Origin: Symsagittifera roscoffensis
Lineage: Eukaryota > Xenacoelomorpha > Acoela > Convolutidae
DNA length: 64,000 bases
Assembly (NCBI RefSeq): GCF_963678635.1
Contig: NC_087071.1
Span: 32,912,141-32,976,140, forward strand
Direction: 5' to 3'
The position numbers and the translations under genes are program-made. Below the pieces are notes generated by a model. That model saw only the letters and a list, made by a program, of their open reading frames with translations, was not told the origin of the DNA and made no database searches. Of this stretch, positions 43,701 through 55,784 are shown in pieces (the stretch's first letter is position 1; each line of letters opens with the position of its first letter).

Positions 43701-46700
43701 GCCATGCTGGATTATCGTTTTTTGCTTATAGGTTTCATCATTTGCTGCTTGCCATTTGTTTTCTGTAACTTTGATATGCTTTATAACTCTGAGGAACTGT
43801 GGACTGTAGAATTGGCGAAATTCTCACTTGTTCACGCCATGCTGGATTATCGTTTTTTGTTTATAGGTTTCATCATTTGCTGCTTGCCATTTGTTTTCTG
43901 TAGCTTTGATATGCTTTATAACTCTGAGGAACTGTGGACTGTAGAATTGGCGAAATTCTCACTTGTTCACGCCATGCTGGATTATCGTTTTTTTTTTGTT
44001 TATAGCTTTCATCATTTGCTGCTTGCCATTTGTTTTCTGTAGCTTTGATATGCTTTATAACTCTGAGGAACTGTGGACTGTAGAATTGGCGAAATTCTCA
44101 CTTGTTGACGCCATGCTGAATTATCGTTTTTTGTTTATAGGTTTCATCATTTGCTGCTTGCCATTTGTTTTCTGTAGCTTTGATATGCTTTATAACTCTG
44201 AGGAACTGTGGACTGTAGAATTGGCGAAATTCTCACTTGTTCACGCCATGCTGGATTATCGTTTTTTGTTTATAGGTTTCATCATTTGCTGCTTGCCATT
44301 TGTTTTCTGTAGCTTTGATATGCTTTATAACTCTGCGAAACTGTGGACTGTAGAATTGGCGAAATTCTCACTTGTTCACGCCATGCTGGATTATCGTTTT
44401 TTGCTTATAGGTTTCATCATTTGCTGCTTGCCATTTGTTTTCTGTAACTTTGATATGCTTTATAACTCTGAGGAACTGTGGACTGTAGAATTGGCGAAAT
44501 TCTCACTTGTTCACGCCATGCTGGATTATCGTTTTTTGTTTATAGGTTTCATCATTTGCTGCTTGCCATTTGTTTTCTGTAGCTTTGATATGCTTTATAA
44601 CTCTGAGGAACTGTGGACTGTAGAATTGGCGAAATTCTCACTTGTTCACGCCATGCTGGATTATCGTTTTTTGTTTATAGGTTTCATCATTTGCTGCTTG
44701 CCATTTGTTTTCTGTAGCTTTGATATGCTTTATAACTCTGAGGAACTGTGGACTGTAGAATTGGCGAAATTCTCACTTGTTCACGCCATGCTGGATTATC
44801 GTTTTTTGTTTATAGGTTTCATCATTTGCTGCTTGCCATTTGTTTTATGTAGCTTTGATATGCTTTATAACTCTGAGGAACTGTGGACTGTAGAACTGGC
44901 GAAACTCTCACTTGTTCACGCCATGCTGGATTATCGTTTTTTGTTTATAGGTTTCATCATTTGCTGCTTGCCATTTGTTTTCTGTAGCTTTGATATGCTT
45001 TATAACTCTGAGGAACTGTGGACTGTAGAATTGGCGAAATTCTCACTTGTTCACGCCATGCTGGATTATCGTTTTTTTTTTATAGGTTTCATCATTTGCT
45101 GCTTGCCATTTGTTTTCTGTAGCTTTGATATGCTTTATAACTCTGAGGAACTGTGGACTGTAGAATTGGCGAAATTCTCACTTGTTTACGCCATGCTGGA
45201 TTATCGTTTTTTGTTCATAGGTTTCATCATTTGCTGCTTGCCATTTGTTTTCTGTAGCTTTGATATGCTTTAAACTCTGAGGAACTGTGGACTGTAGAAT
45301 TGGCCAAATTCTCACTTGTTCACGCCATGCTGGATTATCGTTTTTTGTTTATTGGTTTCATCATTTGCTGCTTGCCATTTGTTTTTTATAGCTTTGATAT
45401 GCTTTATAACTCTGAGGAACTGTGGACTGTAGAATTGGCGAAATTCTCACTTGTTCACGCCATGCTGGATTATCATTTTTTGTTTATAGGTTTCATCATT
45501 TGCTGCTTGCCATTTGTTTTCTGTAGCTTTGATATGCTTTATAACTCTGAGGAACTGTGGACTGTAGAATTGGCGAAATTCTCACTTGTTCACGCCATGC
45601 TGGATTATCGTTTTTTTTTTGTTTATAGCTTTCATCATTTGCTGCTTGCCATTTGTTTTCTGTAGCTTTGATATGCTTTATAACTCTGAGGAACTGTGGA
45701 CTGTAGAATTGGCGAAATTCTCACTTGTTCACGCGATGCTGGATTATCGTTTTTTGTTTATAGGTTTCATCATTTGCTGCTTGCCATTTGTTTTCTGTAG
45801 CTTTGATATGCTTTATAACTCTGAGGAACTGTGGACTGTAGAATTGGCGAAATTCTCACTTGTTCACGCCATGCTGGATTATCGTTTTTTGTTAATAGGT
45901 TTCATCATTTGCTGCTTGCCATTTGTTTTCTGTAGCTTTGATATGCTTTATAACTCTGAGGAACTGTGGACTGTAGAATTGGCGAAATTCTCACTTGTTC
46001 ACGCCATGCTGGATTATCGTTTTTTGTTTATAGGTTTCATCATTTGCTGCTTGCCATTTGTTTTCTGTAGCTTTGATATGCTTTATAACTCTGAGGAACT
46101 GTGGACTGTAGAATTGGCGAAATTCTCACTTGTTCACGCCATGCTGGATTATCGTTTTTTGTTTATAGGTTTCATAATTTGCTGCTTGCCATTTGTTTTC
46201 TGTAGCTTTGATATGCTTTATAACTCCGAGGAACTGTGGACTGTAGAATTGGCGAAATTCTCACTTGTTCACGCCATGCTGGATTATCGTTTTTTGTTTA
46301 TAGGTTTCATCATTTGCTGCTTGCCATTTGTTTTCTGTAGCTTTGATATGCTTTATAACTCTGAGGAACTGTGGACTGTAGAATTGGCGAAATTCTCACT
46401 TGTTCACGCCATGCTGGATTATCGTTTTTTGTTTATAGGTTTCATCATTTGCTGCTTGCCATTTGTTTTCTGTAGCTTTGATATGCTTTATAACTCTGAG
46501 GAACTGTGGACTGTAGAATTGGCGAAATTCTCACTTGTTCACGCCATGCTGGATTATCGTTTTTTGTTTATAGGTTTCATCATTTGCTGCTTGCCATTTG
46601 TTTTCTGTAGCTTTGATATGCTTTATAACTCTGAGGAACTGTGGACTGTAGAATTGGCGAAATTCTCACTTGTTCACGCCATGCTGGATTATCGTTTTTT

Positions 46701-48655
46701 GTTTATAGGTTTCATCATTTGCTGCTTGCCATTTGTTTTCTGTAGCTTTGATATGCTTTATAACTCTGAGGAACTGTGGACTGTAGAATTGGCGAAATTC
46801 TCACTTGTTCACGCCATGCTGGATTATCGTTTTTTGTTTATAGGTTTCATCATTTGCTGCTTGCCATTTGTTTTCTGTAGCTTTGATATGCTTTATAACT
46901 CTGAGGAACTGTGGACTGTAGAATTGGCGAAATTCTCACTTGTTCACGCCATGCTGGATTATCGTTTTTTGTTTATAGGTTTCATCATTTGCTGCTTGCC
47001 ATTTGTTTTCTGTAGCTTTGATATGCTTTATAACTCTGAGGAACTGTGGACTGTAGAATTGGCGAAATTCTCACTTGTTCACGCCATGCTGGATTATCGT
47101 TTTTTGTTTATAGGTTTCATCTTTTGCTGCTTGCCATTTGTTTTCTGTAGCTTTGATATGCTTTATAACTCTGAGGAACTGTGGACTGTAGAATTGGCGA
47201 AATTCTCACTTGTTCACGCCATGCTGGATTATCGTTTTTTGTTTATAGGTTTCATCATTTGCTGCTTGCCATTTGTTTTCTGTAGCTTTGATATGCTTTA
47301 TAACTCTGAGGAACTGTGGACTGTAGAATTGGCGAAATTCTCACTTGTTCACGCCATGCTGGATTATCGTTTTTTGTTTATAGGTTTCATCATTTGCTGC
47401 TTGCCATTTGTTTTCTGTAGCTTTGATATGCTTTATAACTCTGAGGAACTGTGGACTGTAGAATTGGCGAAATTCTCACTTGTTCACGCCATGCTGGATT
47501 ATCGTTTTTTGTTTATAGGTTTCATCATTTGCTGCTTGCCATTTGTTTTCTGTAGCTTTGATATGCTTTATAACTCCGAGGAACTGTGGACTGTAGAATT
47601 GGCGAAATTCTCACTTGTTCACGCCATGCTGGATTATCGTTTTTTGTTTATAGGTTTCATCATTTGCTGCTTGCCATTTGTTTTCTGTAGCTTTGATATG
47701 CTTTAAAACTCTGAGGAACTGTGGACTGTAGAATTGGCGAAATTCTCACTTGTTCACGCCATGCTGGATTATCGTTTTTTGTTTATAGGTTTCATCATTT
47801 GCTGCTTGCCATTTGTTTTCTGTAGCTTTGATATGCTTTATAACTCTGAGGAACTGTGGACTGTAGAATTGGCGAAATTCTCACTTGTTCACGCCATGCT
47901 GGATTATCGTTTTTTGTTTATAGCTTTCATCATTTGCTGCTTGCCATTTGTTTTCTGTAGCTTTGATATGCTTTATAACTCTGAGGAACTGTGGACTGTA
48001 GAATTGGCGAAATTCTCACTTGTTCACGCCATGCTGGATTATCGTTTTTTGTTTATAGGTTTCATCATTTGCTGCTTGCCATTTGTTTTCTGTAGCTTTG
48101 ATATGCTTTATAACTCTGAGGAACTGTGGACTGTAGAATTGGCGAAATTCTCACTTGTTCACGCCATGCTGGATTATCGTTTTTTGTTTATAGCTTTCAT
48201 CATTTGCTGCTTGCCATTTGTTTTCTGTAGCTTTGATATGCTTTATAACTCTGAGGAACTGTGGACTGTAGAATTGGCGAAATTCTCACTTGTTCACGCC
48301 ATGCTGGATTATCGTTTTTTGTTTATAGGTTTCATCATTTGCTGCTTGCCATTTGTTTTCTGTAGCTTTGATATGCTTTATAACTCTGAGGAACTGTGGA
48401 CTGTAGAATTGGCGAAATTCTCACTTGTTCACGCCATGCTGGATTATCGTTTTTCGTTTATAGGTTTCATCATTTGCTGCTTGCCAATTGTTTTCTGTAG
48501 CTTTGATATGCTTTATAACTCTGAGGAACTGTGGACTGTAGAATTGGCGAAATTCTCACTTGTTCACGCCATGCTGGATTATCGTTTTTTGTTTATAGGT
48601 TTCATCATTTGCTGCTTGCCATTTGTTTTCTGTAGCTTTGATATGCTTTATAACT
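37732..48655 (+). repeat. 135-bp satellite array, about 81 units
   Basis: Nearly identical 135-bp units beginning TGAGGAACTGTGGACTG. Since 135 = 45 codons, one frame is free of stops and gives long ORFs of a hydrophobic 45-residue repeat. The frame is broken at 38,540, 39,617, 40,285, 40,424, 41,636, 42,175, 42,842, 42,980, 45,273 and 47,706 by 2-bp losses or point changes. Other variants include T-run expansions near 43,990 and 45,612. Higher-order structure is clear: a two-site marker pair at 40,281/40,431 recurs at 42,838/42,988 (period 2,557 bp), and a set of linked variants recurs 679 bp apart at 43,421/44,100. I regard it as non-coding. Confidence 0.95.
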
Positions 48656-48945
48656 CTTTGTGCCGTTTAAATTCGCCTGTCGATTCCTGCGCTAAACGCG
48701 AAGCCAGCTCTCAGACTGTCAATGTTTCCAGTCTAGAGACGCCAGAAATAGCTTTGACAATCACGGTGAGCAAAAGAACGTCGCCAAAAACGAGTATGCT
48801 GCATCGCAGACCATGTGTGAAAGTTCGAAAAGCCCTTCGAGAAGGTCAAAAGTTTCAAAAATTGGCGAGGTATCAATGCCTGGAAAAGAACAGTGAATGT
48901 GAATTTGTATCGATGCAATTAAGTCGGAATTCAGATGTATAACTT
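48656..48945 (+). other. open frame leaving the satellite, possible exon
   Basis: The reading continues in frame from the last unit for 95 codons to TAA at 48,940 (CRLNSPVDSCAKREAS, then basic text). It has two early cysteines and a possible donor ATCACG|GTGAGC at ~48,764. Joining the 37,731 donor to the TTTGTTTATAG acceptor of the last unit would keep the frame of the Cys-rich exon. Supported only by frame logic. Confidence 0.3.
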
Positions 48946-49167
48946 TGAAAATGGTCAGTTATAAGATGATATCAGTGACTCCATATTTGTGCAAATCATA
49001 ACTTTAGTTTTTCCAAGTGATTTGTGTGATTCTATATTTGATAATTTTAATACTTAAACAAGTTTTGTTCGTTCAACAAAGTCTTTGACACAATTAGACA
49101 CCAACACATTCTATTGGTGAACTTTGCCGAAAAAGATTTTTACTGCTATTTAGTTTATGGTTACGTA

Positions 49168-49369
49168 GCATATTTAGACAACTGCGTTTTAATACTCGTC
49201 AATAAGCAGACAAATACTATATTAACCAATCAGAATCACGACAAGGAAGAAAGTAATAATAAATAATTAATTGTTTCCTAAATTTGCTTTTCCATCTTGA
49301 TTCTGATTGGTTAATTCAGTATTTGTCTGCTTACTGACTAATATGATTACGCGGTTGTCTGAATACAGA
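49168..49369. mobile_element. MITE-like element with ~60-bp inverted ends
   Basis: AGCAGACAAATACTATATTAA at ~49,205 faces TTAATTCAGTATTTGTCTGC at ~49,312; the pairing includes ACCAATCAGAATCA with TGATTCTGATTGGT and continues to the ends (AGACAACTGCG with CGCGGTTGTCT). No ORF. Target duplication is not evident. Confidence 0.75.
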
Positions 49370-49842
49370 CCGCACTCCTTAATTTATGTAGGTTTCAAGA
49401 CAACATGTGGCTGCTCAATTATTGATAATTTGATTGTTCTGTTGTCGGCTAATAGGCACATGTTTTCATAAGTGTGGTTTGAGCGTTTTGGAAAAGAGGA
49501 TCATATGCTTTGCCTCTTGCTGGGATCATGAAGGACTGGACTTAGAGAATAGGTCGTACAACATCAGAAAAACAACTGACTCCTTAATTGTGCAAGCAAA
49601 CGCTCCTGCTTTTTCACGAGTTATATTTCTCACCACAACTAGCAGAACTTATCGCTCGTCAATTTAGCTTTTCTGCAAAGGGCATTTTAGTAGCACGTAT
49701 TTTATCTCGTTTATTGATGTTTGGATTATTGAAGACCCCCCTTTCGCAGTTTATAGATAGCGCATTGGTTAAAAAGCTTGCTATTTGCATTTTTAAACTG
49801 TTATCCTGCAGCACTTTTTCTGACATTTCGTTTTGCTTGCAG
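49370..49842. other. possible exon material, unresolved
   Basis: Two overlapping plus-strand frames (49,434-49,667 and 49,588 onward) are open but show no domain I know and no clear splice pair, so I do not call them. Confidence 0.25.
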
Positions 49843-49954
49843 ACTAAAGAGGGAATTTACCTTCTCAGTTTAATCAATTGTCTTAAAGAATCACCCAATC
49901 ATTTTCCTCACATGCCGAGTTTTTGGAAAATTAAACTGCTGCTGCTTATTACTG
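49843..49954 (+). CDS. candidate exon of an unidentified gene
   Basis: Bounded by a good acceptor (TTTTGCTTGCAG) and donor (ACTG|GTAAAT), 112 nt, open in one frame only (TKEGIYLLSLINCLKES, then HFPHMPSFWKIKLLLL). I do not recognise the protein. Its 3' phase (1) does not fit the next candidate exon at 50,789 (phase 0), so they are not shown to be partners. Confidence 0.35.
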
Positions 49955-50788
49955 GTAAATAGTGTTTCAACTACCATTTATCTTGATAGCGTACTTAATA
50001 TGGAAGTATAAAAGTGCTCTTTGGACTTCGTAATTGATTCTAGTACAAATTTTTTTTATCGGACTGTTTGTCTGCTTACTGTGGTTTCGGTTTATTTACC
50101 ACAGCAAGAAACTTTCTAGTGATTTACGCTTCTTTTAATATAATTGAAAATCAGGATCTGCTTAACAATCTCCCGTCCTATGGTACCTACCTAAGATTCT
50201 CCACCCCTATAAATAAATACAGTAAATTAGCACTGAGCTGTCCTTTGAGAATTATAATTTTGCTGCATTCTGATTGGTCGAAAAATCAATCATTGTGGTC
50301 TACTTAAGAAGCTCCCCCTTTCCTGGAGATGGAGATTGTTAAGTAGATCCCAAAATCATTGCGATTTACTTTTCGGTTTGTAATTTTTCTAGTTTTGAGT
50401 CTTTATATTTTCTTTCTATTCGCTTAAAAGGTTATTCGCTTCCTTTCATATAAGCTTAATCTAATCATGCGTCAATTGAAGGTTGAAAATAGAGTTTCAT
50501 CTCGTCGGGTGGGGGTTAAACAATCGAGTTTCAAAACTTAATAACTCTGGTTTGTGTTTTGGCACGTTCTTTGCTTAAATTGAATTTCATTGACTAGAAA
50601 CTTTGGTAGATATAGTTTTCTTCCGACATTTGTGAAAGTAATTGTTCGAACTGGTTGCTTTGTTCTCATTTTCTGTCGACAAACTTGCCATACTGTTTGT
50701 AATACATCGCAAGTGGCTTAAAGCTCATGTTTTTGACATTTGATTGTTAAATTTATTTCGTTTTAATAATTCGTTTTCGTTTTTTTAG

Positions 50789-50956
50789 CTGCATAACGAA
50801 GTCTTGCCAAACACTATTTCGTATTATCGAGATATGATTGTAAATAATTTCATGTCCAAGTATGCTTTCAAATTTTTTGGTGTAGAAAATATAATTAACG
50901 TCATTCATAAGATGGCCTTAGTTCAAAGTGAACGTAATCTAAGTTTGACAGCAAAG
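50789..50956 (+). CDS. candidate exon upstream of TPMT exon, left copy
   Basis: 168 nt (56 codons) between acceptor CGTTTTTTTAG and donor GCAAAG|GTGACG, open in phase 0 (LHNEVLPNTISYYRDMIV, then SKYAFKFFGVENIINVIHK). Joined to the acceptor before the TPMT start (51,468), the frame runs on into TPMT without a stop, so it could be an N-terminal extension; it could also belong to another gene. No domain recognised. The copy at 52,815-52,982 is the same. Confidence 0.4.
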
Positions 50957-51474
50957 GTGACGTGTTTAAGTGCTAAAGAACGAGGTGATTGTCACTTATA
51001 TATGATTGTCACGCTCAGATTTGGTTTCCGGCTGTTTCATTTTTGAAATGTTCAGTGAACAAGCACAGTGAACCTTGCCAATTTTGTCATAAAATTATTT
51101 ATCATTTCAGTATAAGTTTTGTAAGTTAGTGATTTTATGATAGAGATCAATCAGCAAAATTTGGTTCATGGTTAAAATTTACAGAATAAATAACAGTTTA
51201 AAAAACAGAATAAATAAATTTACAGAATAAATATATTTGCCAAATTTACCGAATAAAAACAGAACAACAATAGAGTTCAAAGTTTTTGTTTATTTTATGG
51301 CAAGTGACAATTGATTTATCTCTTTATTTTTGTTAGTATCTGAGTTTAAATATTTTACAAGATTGCGAAGAAACGCCTACTTCCTCGTTTTCTTTTTTTT
51401 TCACTGTAGTCGAAGCATTCGGCGCTATTTGCACATATTTCGCTAATCTAAGTGCTGTTTCATATCAGATTGTC

Positions 51475-51679
51475 ATGTCAAATTTAGACCAGTGGTGTGA
51501 ACTTTGGAATTCGTCAGACACACCTATTTTCCACAAGGCAGAACTAGTTCCATTCATACCACAGTTTCAGTCCCGTTTTTTACCAGACGAAGATGAAAAG
51601 AAGTGGGCTGTGTTTATCCCACTGTGCGGGAAAGCGGTGGAGATTAAGTACTTCTACGAGTTGGGATACACGGTAATAG
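51475..51679 (+). CDS. TPMT: thiopurine S-methyltransferase-like, first coding exon (intact copy)
   Basis: TPMT family: SAM-dependent methylation of small thiol or related compounds, cytosolic. The exon reads MSNLDQWCELWNSSDTPIFH, then a Q-F-F..-type region, FIPLCGKAVEIKYFYELGY and TVIG. The PLCGKA-E-K/W-Y/F-A/E--G-x-V-x-G pattern is the family's SAM-binding motif I. ATG 51,475 lies 6 nt after an acceptor CATATCAG. The exon ends ATAG|GTATAT with one base (G); joined to GA at 55,314 this makes Gly, giving the expected G-LEFSEKAI. Only this copy does so. Confidence 0.88.
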
Positions 51680-51879
51680 GTATATTTGTTTTAATGTATT
51701 TCAATCTATGATATATCAAAATGCGGGCTTCACTATCACGCCATGTTTAAGCTTTTTCAACGTATAATTTTGCTCGCTTAAGCTATATCGTGTATTGCAA
51801 TGGTTAAGATTTTTTTTCGATTTTCCAGTTTAAATTCAACGTTTGTTTCATCAAGTTTGAAATTAGCAACCAAAACTGG

Positions 51880-52396
51880 GACGCTGCCTGGGTTTTTCCA
51901 GGTGTTGCGATTCTGGTCTCCTTATATGAATAACGAAATCCTTTTAGTTTACGAGATATGGCAATTTTCGAGATTTTTTCAAATTTGCTAGAAAACTTAA
52001 TTTTAAAAAATTTCTCAACATTTGAATTTCTCACCCTGTAGTTGGGTGATGTCAGGGTACTCTCAGGGGTTGCCAATCTTGCCTCCAAATTTCACTTCTC
52101 GAATTCTTGTAGTTTTTGAGATATGGCATTTTTTATTTTCAAAAAAACTTAAATTTTAAATCTCAATCCTGTTGGTGAAAACTGTGAGGGTAATATCAGG
52201 GTTTGCGAATTTTTCCTCTGAATACGACTGCTCAAATCCTCGTTGTTTTCGATTTTTAGAATTTTTTCAAAATTTTTCAAAGAACTTAGATATAAGATTT
52301 TCACAAAATTTGAAGTTCACATCTCTATAGTGAGGTTCTGTTAGCGTACTCTCAGGAGTTGCGAATATTGCCTCCAGATATGTCTTCTCAAAACCT
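51880..52396 (+). repeat. degenerate ~150-bp intronic tandem repeat
   Basis: Recurring words GTACTCTCAGG(G/A)GTTGC, TTGCCTCCA, GTAGTTTTTGAGATATGG at roughly 150-bp steps. The array is copied with the duplication (53,915-54,432) and extends to ~54,880 beyond it (CAGAGTAATCTCAGGGGTTT, CAGAGTACACTCAAAGGATG). Confidence 0.7.
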
Positions 52397-54432
52397 TTTC
52401 GGTTTGTAATTTTTCTAGTTTTGAGTCTTTATATTTTCTTTCTATTCGCTTAAAAGGTTATTCGCTTCCTTTCATATAAGCTTAATCTAATCATGCGTCA
52501 ATTGAAGGTTGAAAATAGAGTTTCATCTCGTCGGGTGGGGGTTAAACAATCGAGTTTCAAAACTTAATAACTCTGGTTTGTGTTTTGGCACGTTCTTTGC
52601 TTAAATTGAATTTCATTGACTAGAAACTTTGGTAGATATAGTTTTCTTCCGACATTTGTGAAAGTAATTGTTCGAACTGGCTGCTTTGTTCTCATTTTCT
52701 GTCGACAAACTTGCCATACTGTTTGTAATACATCGCAAGTGGCTTAAAGCTCATGTTTTTGACATTTGATTGTTAAATTTATTTCGTTTTAATAATTCGT
52801 TTTCGTTTTTTTAGCTGCATAACGAAGTCTTGCCAAACACTATTTCGTATTATCGAGATATGATTGTAAATAATTTCATGTCCAAGTATGCTTTCAAATT
52901 TTTTGGTGTAGAAAATATAATTAACGTCATTCATAAGATGGCCTTAGTTCAAAGTGAACGTAATCTAAGTTTGACAGCAAAGGTGACGTGTTTAAGTGCT
53001 AAAGAACGAGGTGATTGTCACTTATATATGATTGTCACGCTCAGATTTGGTTTCCGGCTGTTTCATTTTTGAAATGTTCAGTGAACAAGCACAGTGAACC
53101 TTGCCAATTTTGTCATAAAATTATTTATCATTTGAGTATAAGTTTTGTAAGTTAGTGATTTTAGTGATTTTATGATAGAGATCAATCAGCAAAATTTGGT
53201 TCATGGTTAAAATTTACAGAATAAATAACAGTTTAAAAAACAGAATAAATAAATTTACAGAATAAATATATTTGCCAAATTTACTGAATAAAAACAGAAC
53301 AACAATAGAGTTCAAAGTTTTTGTTTATTTTATGGCAAGTGACAATTGATTTATCTCTTTATTTTTGTTAGTATCTGAGTTTAAATATTTTACAAGATTG
53401 CGAAGAAACGCCTACTTCCTCGTTTTCTTTTTTTTTCACTGTAGTCGAAGCATTCGGCGCTATTTGCACATATTTCGCTAATCTAAGTGCTGTTTCATAT
53501 CAGATTGTCATGTCAAATTTAGACCAGTGGTGTGAACTTTGGAATTCGTCAGACACACCTATTTTCCACAAGGCAGAACTAGTTCCATTCATACCACAGT
53601 TTCAGTCCCGTTTTTTACCAGACGAAGATGAAAAGAAGTGGGCTGTGTTTATCCCACTGTGCGGGAAAGCGGTGGAGATTAAGTACTTCTACGAGTTGGG
53701 ATACACGGTAATATGTATATTTGTTTTAATGTATTTCAATCTATGATATATAAAAATGCGGGCTTCACTATCACGCCATGTTTAAGCTTTTTCAACGTAT
53801 TATTTTGCTCTTTTAAGCTATATCGTGTATTGCAATGGTTAAGATTTTTTTTCGATTTTCCAGTTTAAATTCAACGTTTATTTCATCAAGTTTGAAATTA
53901 GCAACCAAAACTGGGACGCTGCCTGGGTTTTTCCAGGTGTTGCGATTCTGGTCTCCTTATATGAATAACGAAATCCTTTTAGTTTACGAGATATGGCAAT
54001 TTTCGAGATTTTTTCAAATTTGCTAGAAAACTTAATTTTAAAAAATTTCTCAACATTTGAATTTCTCACCCTGTAGTTGGGTGATGTCAGGGTACTCTCA
54101 GGGGTTGCCAATCTTGCCTCCAAATTTCACTTCTCGAATTCTTGTAGTTTTTGAGATATGGTATTTTTTATTTTCAAAAAAACTTAAATTTTAAATCTCA
54201 ATCCTGTTGGTGAAAACTGTGAGGGTAATATCAGGGTTTGCGAATTTTTCCTCTGAATACGACTGCTCAAATCCTCGTTGTTTTCGATTTTTAGAATTTT
54301 TTCAAAATTTTTCAAAGAACTTAGATATAAGATTTTCACAAAATTTGAAGTTCACATCTCTATAGTGAGGTTCTGTTAGCGTACTCTCAGGAGTTGCGAA
54401 TATTGCCTCCAGATATGTCTTCTCAAAACCTT
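52397..54432 (+). repeat. tandem segmental duplication, right copy
   Basis: Second copy of 50,371-52,396; the two meet without spacer. Differences are scattered single bases, such as the exon-end base at 53,714, and the 9-bp insertion. The right boundary lies inside an array of degenerate ~150-bp repeats that continues to ~54,880, which may have helped the duplication. Confidence 0.95.
53510..53714 (+). pseudogene. TPMT: TPMT-like first coding exon, right copy with exon-end mutation
   Basis: Same exon as at 51,475, protein text identical up to the last base. The final exon base is T instead of G (ATAT|GTATAT). Spliced to the exon at 55,314 it would make TGA at the junction and end the protein at about 68 residues. 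It is therefore called defective, although it is the copy nearest the downstream exon; an alternative donor or skipping of this copy would be needed for a working transcript. Confidence 0.75.
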
Positions 54433-54880
54433 GAGAATTTCTCAAAAAAAAAACATTTGAGAAAACTTAATATTAATTTTTTTTTTAGTTTTAAGTTCCC
54501 AACTCTGTAGTGGGGACTGTCAGAGTAATCTCAGGGGTTTGAGTCTTGCCCTCAAATATGACTCAATTCTTGGTAGTTTTTGAGGTGTGACGTTTTTGCT
54601 GGTTTTCAGAAAAATATCTTTTTAAGAAGGCTTCAGTTTAAAGTTTCTCAAACTGAAAATCTTGCGTTTAAATGCGACTGCTTAATTGCTTTTACTTTCC
54701 GAGATGTGACGTTTCTTAGTTCATTTAACGTTATTTTTAAAGAACTTATATAATATTGCATAAAAATTTTTTGGTTTTTCAAAACTTGTATAAAAAAACT
54801 TGAATAAAAAACTTGGGTGCTGTAATTGGGTGCTGTCAGAGTACACTCAAAGGATGCAGATCTTATTTCCAGTATATGCG

Positions 54881-55313
54881 GTTTTTATGAGTTGTTAAAA
54901 GTTCGAAGCAACGGAGGTGCTTTACACGCTAGTGTAAATAAAGTTTAGTCTCAATTCAATTAAATTAGCTTTTAATCACGATTGAAAAGACCAAAATGAG
55001 AGCTGTAGTTTACTTTTTGCCAAGCGCTATGTAAGGTTGATCAAAACCTTCGTGCAATTTATTTTTTATCTTAATTTTAAAAAATCGCTGCAAAGTATTG
55101 TGTCTAATTTTGAAGGACTGCAAATTATTATTTTTTTCCACCGAATTTGGAAGCGTCTGAAAAAACCTTAGACAGACCATCAAGAAGTTCATAGTATCAT
55201 GAGCTAATTACAATTGATCTGGCAAGAAAAGCATTAAGAGAATTTAGCAAGTCGATATTACAATTTCTTTTATTTAATTTAGTTGCGATTTTCAAAATTT
55301 TATTTTATTTCAG
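54881..55313. other. TPMT intron, no feature seen
   Basis: AT-rich sequence between the degenerate repeats and the second TPMT exon. A 60-codon minus-strand frame at 55,010-55,192 has no motif and is treated as chance. Confidence 0.5.
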
Positions 55314-55590
55314 GACTGGAGTTCAGTGAAAAGGCAATAAAGTTGCTGTCAGAAGAAAACAACTTCAATTTGGTCGAATCTTCAATTGAAAGTTTCGGCA
55401 AAATATTCAAAAGTCTAGACGGAAGAATCCAGATGTTCAACGGAGATTTGTTCCAGTTTTCGTCTAGATTCCTGAATGATGGCATAGAAATTGGCGCTGT
55501 ACTCGACAAAGGGAGTTTGATTGCTATTGACCCGGAATTGAGGGGAAAATATTTCGAATTGATGAAAAATCTCTGTGCCGAAAAATGCAG
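55314..55590 (+). CDS. TPMT: TPMT-like, second coding exon
   Basis: Follows the acceptor TTATTTCAG. Reads LEFSEKAIKLLSEEN (SAM-binding acidic residue after strand 2), then DGRIQMFNGDLFQF and GAVLDKGSLIAIDPELRGKY, matching the family's ...GDxF.......D.I.DRGALVAI.P..R..Y. The likely 3' end is TGCAG|GCAAGT, a GC-type donor with otherwise perfect consensus (phase 2); reading through instead reaches a stop at 55,633. The C-terminal exons of the family (expected around a PGPPF-type segment) are not visible before the second retroelement, so they are lost or beyond the window. Confidence 0.85.
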
Positions 55591-55784
55591 GCAAGTTTAT
55601 TTCTTGATTAAAAGTTTAAAAATGGTGCCTCTATGATTGAACTCTGGAATATCTTCATTTTCACTCCCGCCACGGTTTTCGTTTTTTAAAAAACTACACA
55701 CCAAGAAGCTGGAAAGTGTCAATTATCTGTATGCCACTAATTTTTGATTTGTTTCATAGAGCCAAAAAATCAAAGTATTGTTTT

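Larger units (their letters stand above)
50371..52396 (+). repeat. tandem segmental duplication, left copy
   Basis: The segment from TTTCGGTTTGTAATTTTTC (50,371) to TTCTCAAAACC is repeated directly after itself, at an offset of 2,026 bp that grows to 2,035 bp because of a 9-bp tandem insertion in the right copy (near 53,150). Identity is very high. It carries the 50,789 candidate exon, the TPMT first coding exon and an intronic degenerate repeat. Confidence 0.95.

Noticed and set aside
37732-48655. Series of 120-700-residue ORFs of a repeated 45-residue hydrophobic peptide, as a giant membrane protein
   Set aside because: They arise from a 135-bp tandem unit with a stop-free frame; ten or so breaks change or end the frame along the array, and unit differences show no obvious coding bias.
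50068-50307. 79-codon ORF before the tandem duplication
   Set aside because: No splice boundaries or motif; sequence looks like ordinary intron or intergenic DNA.
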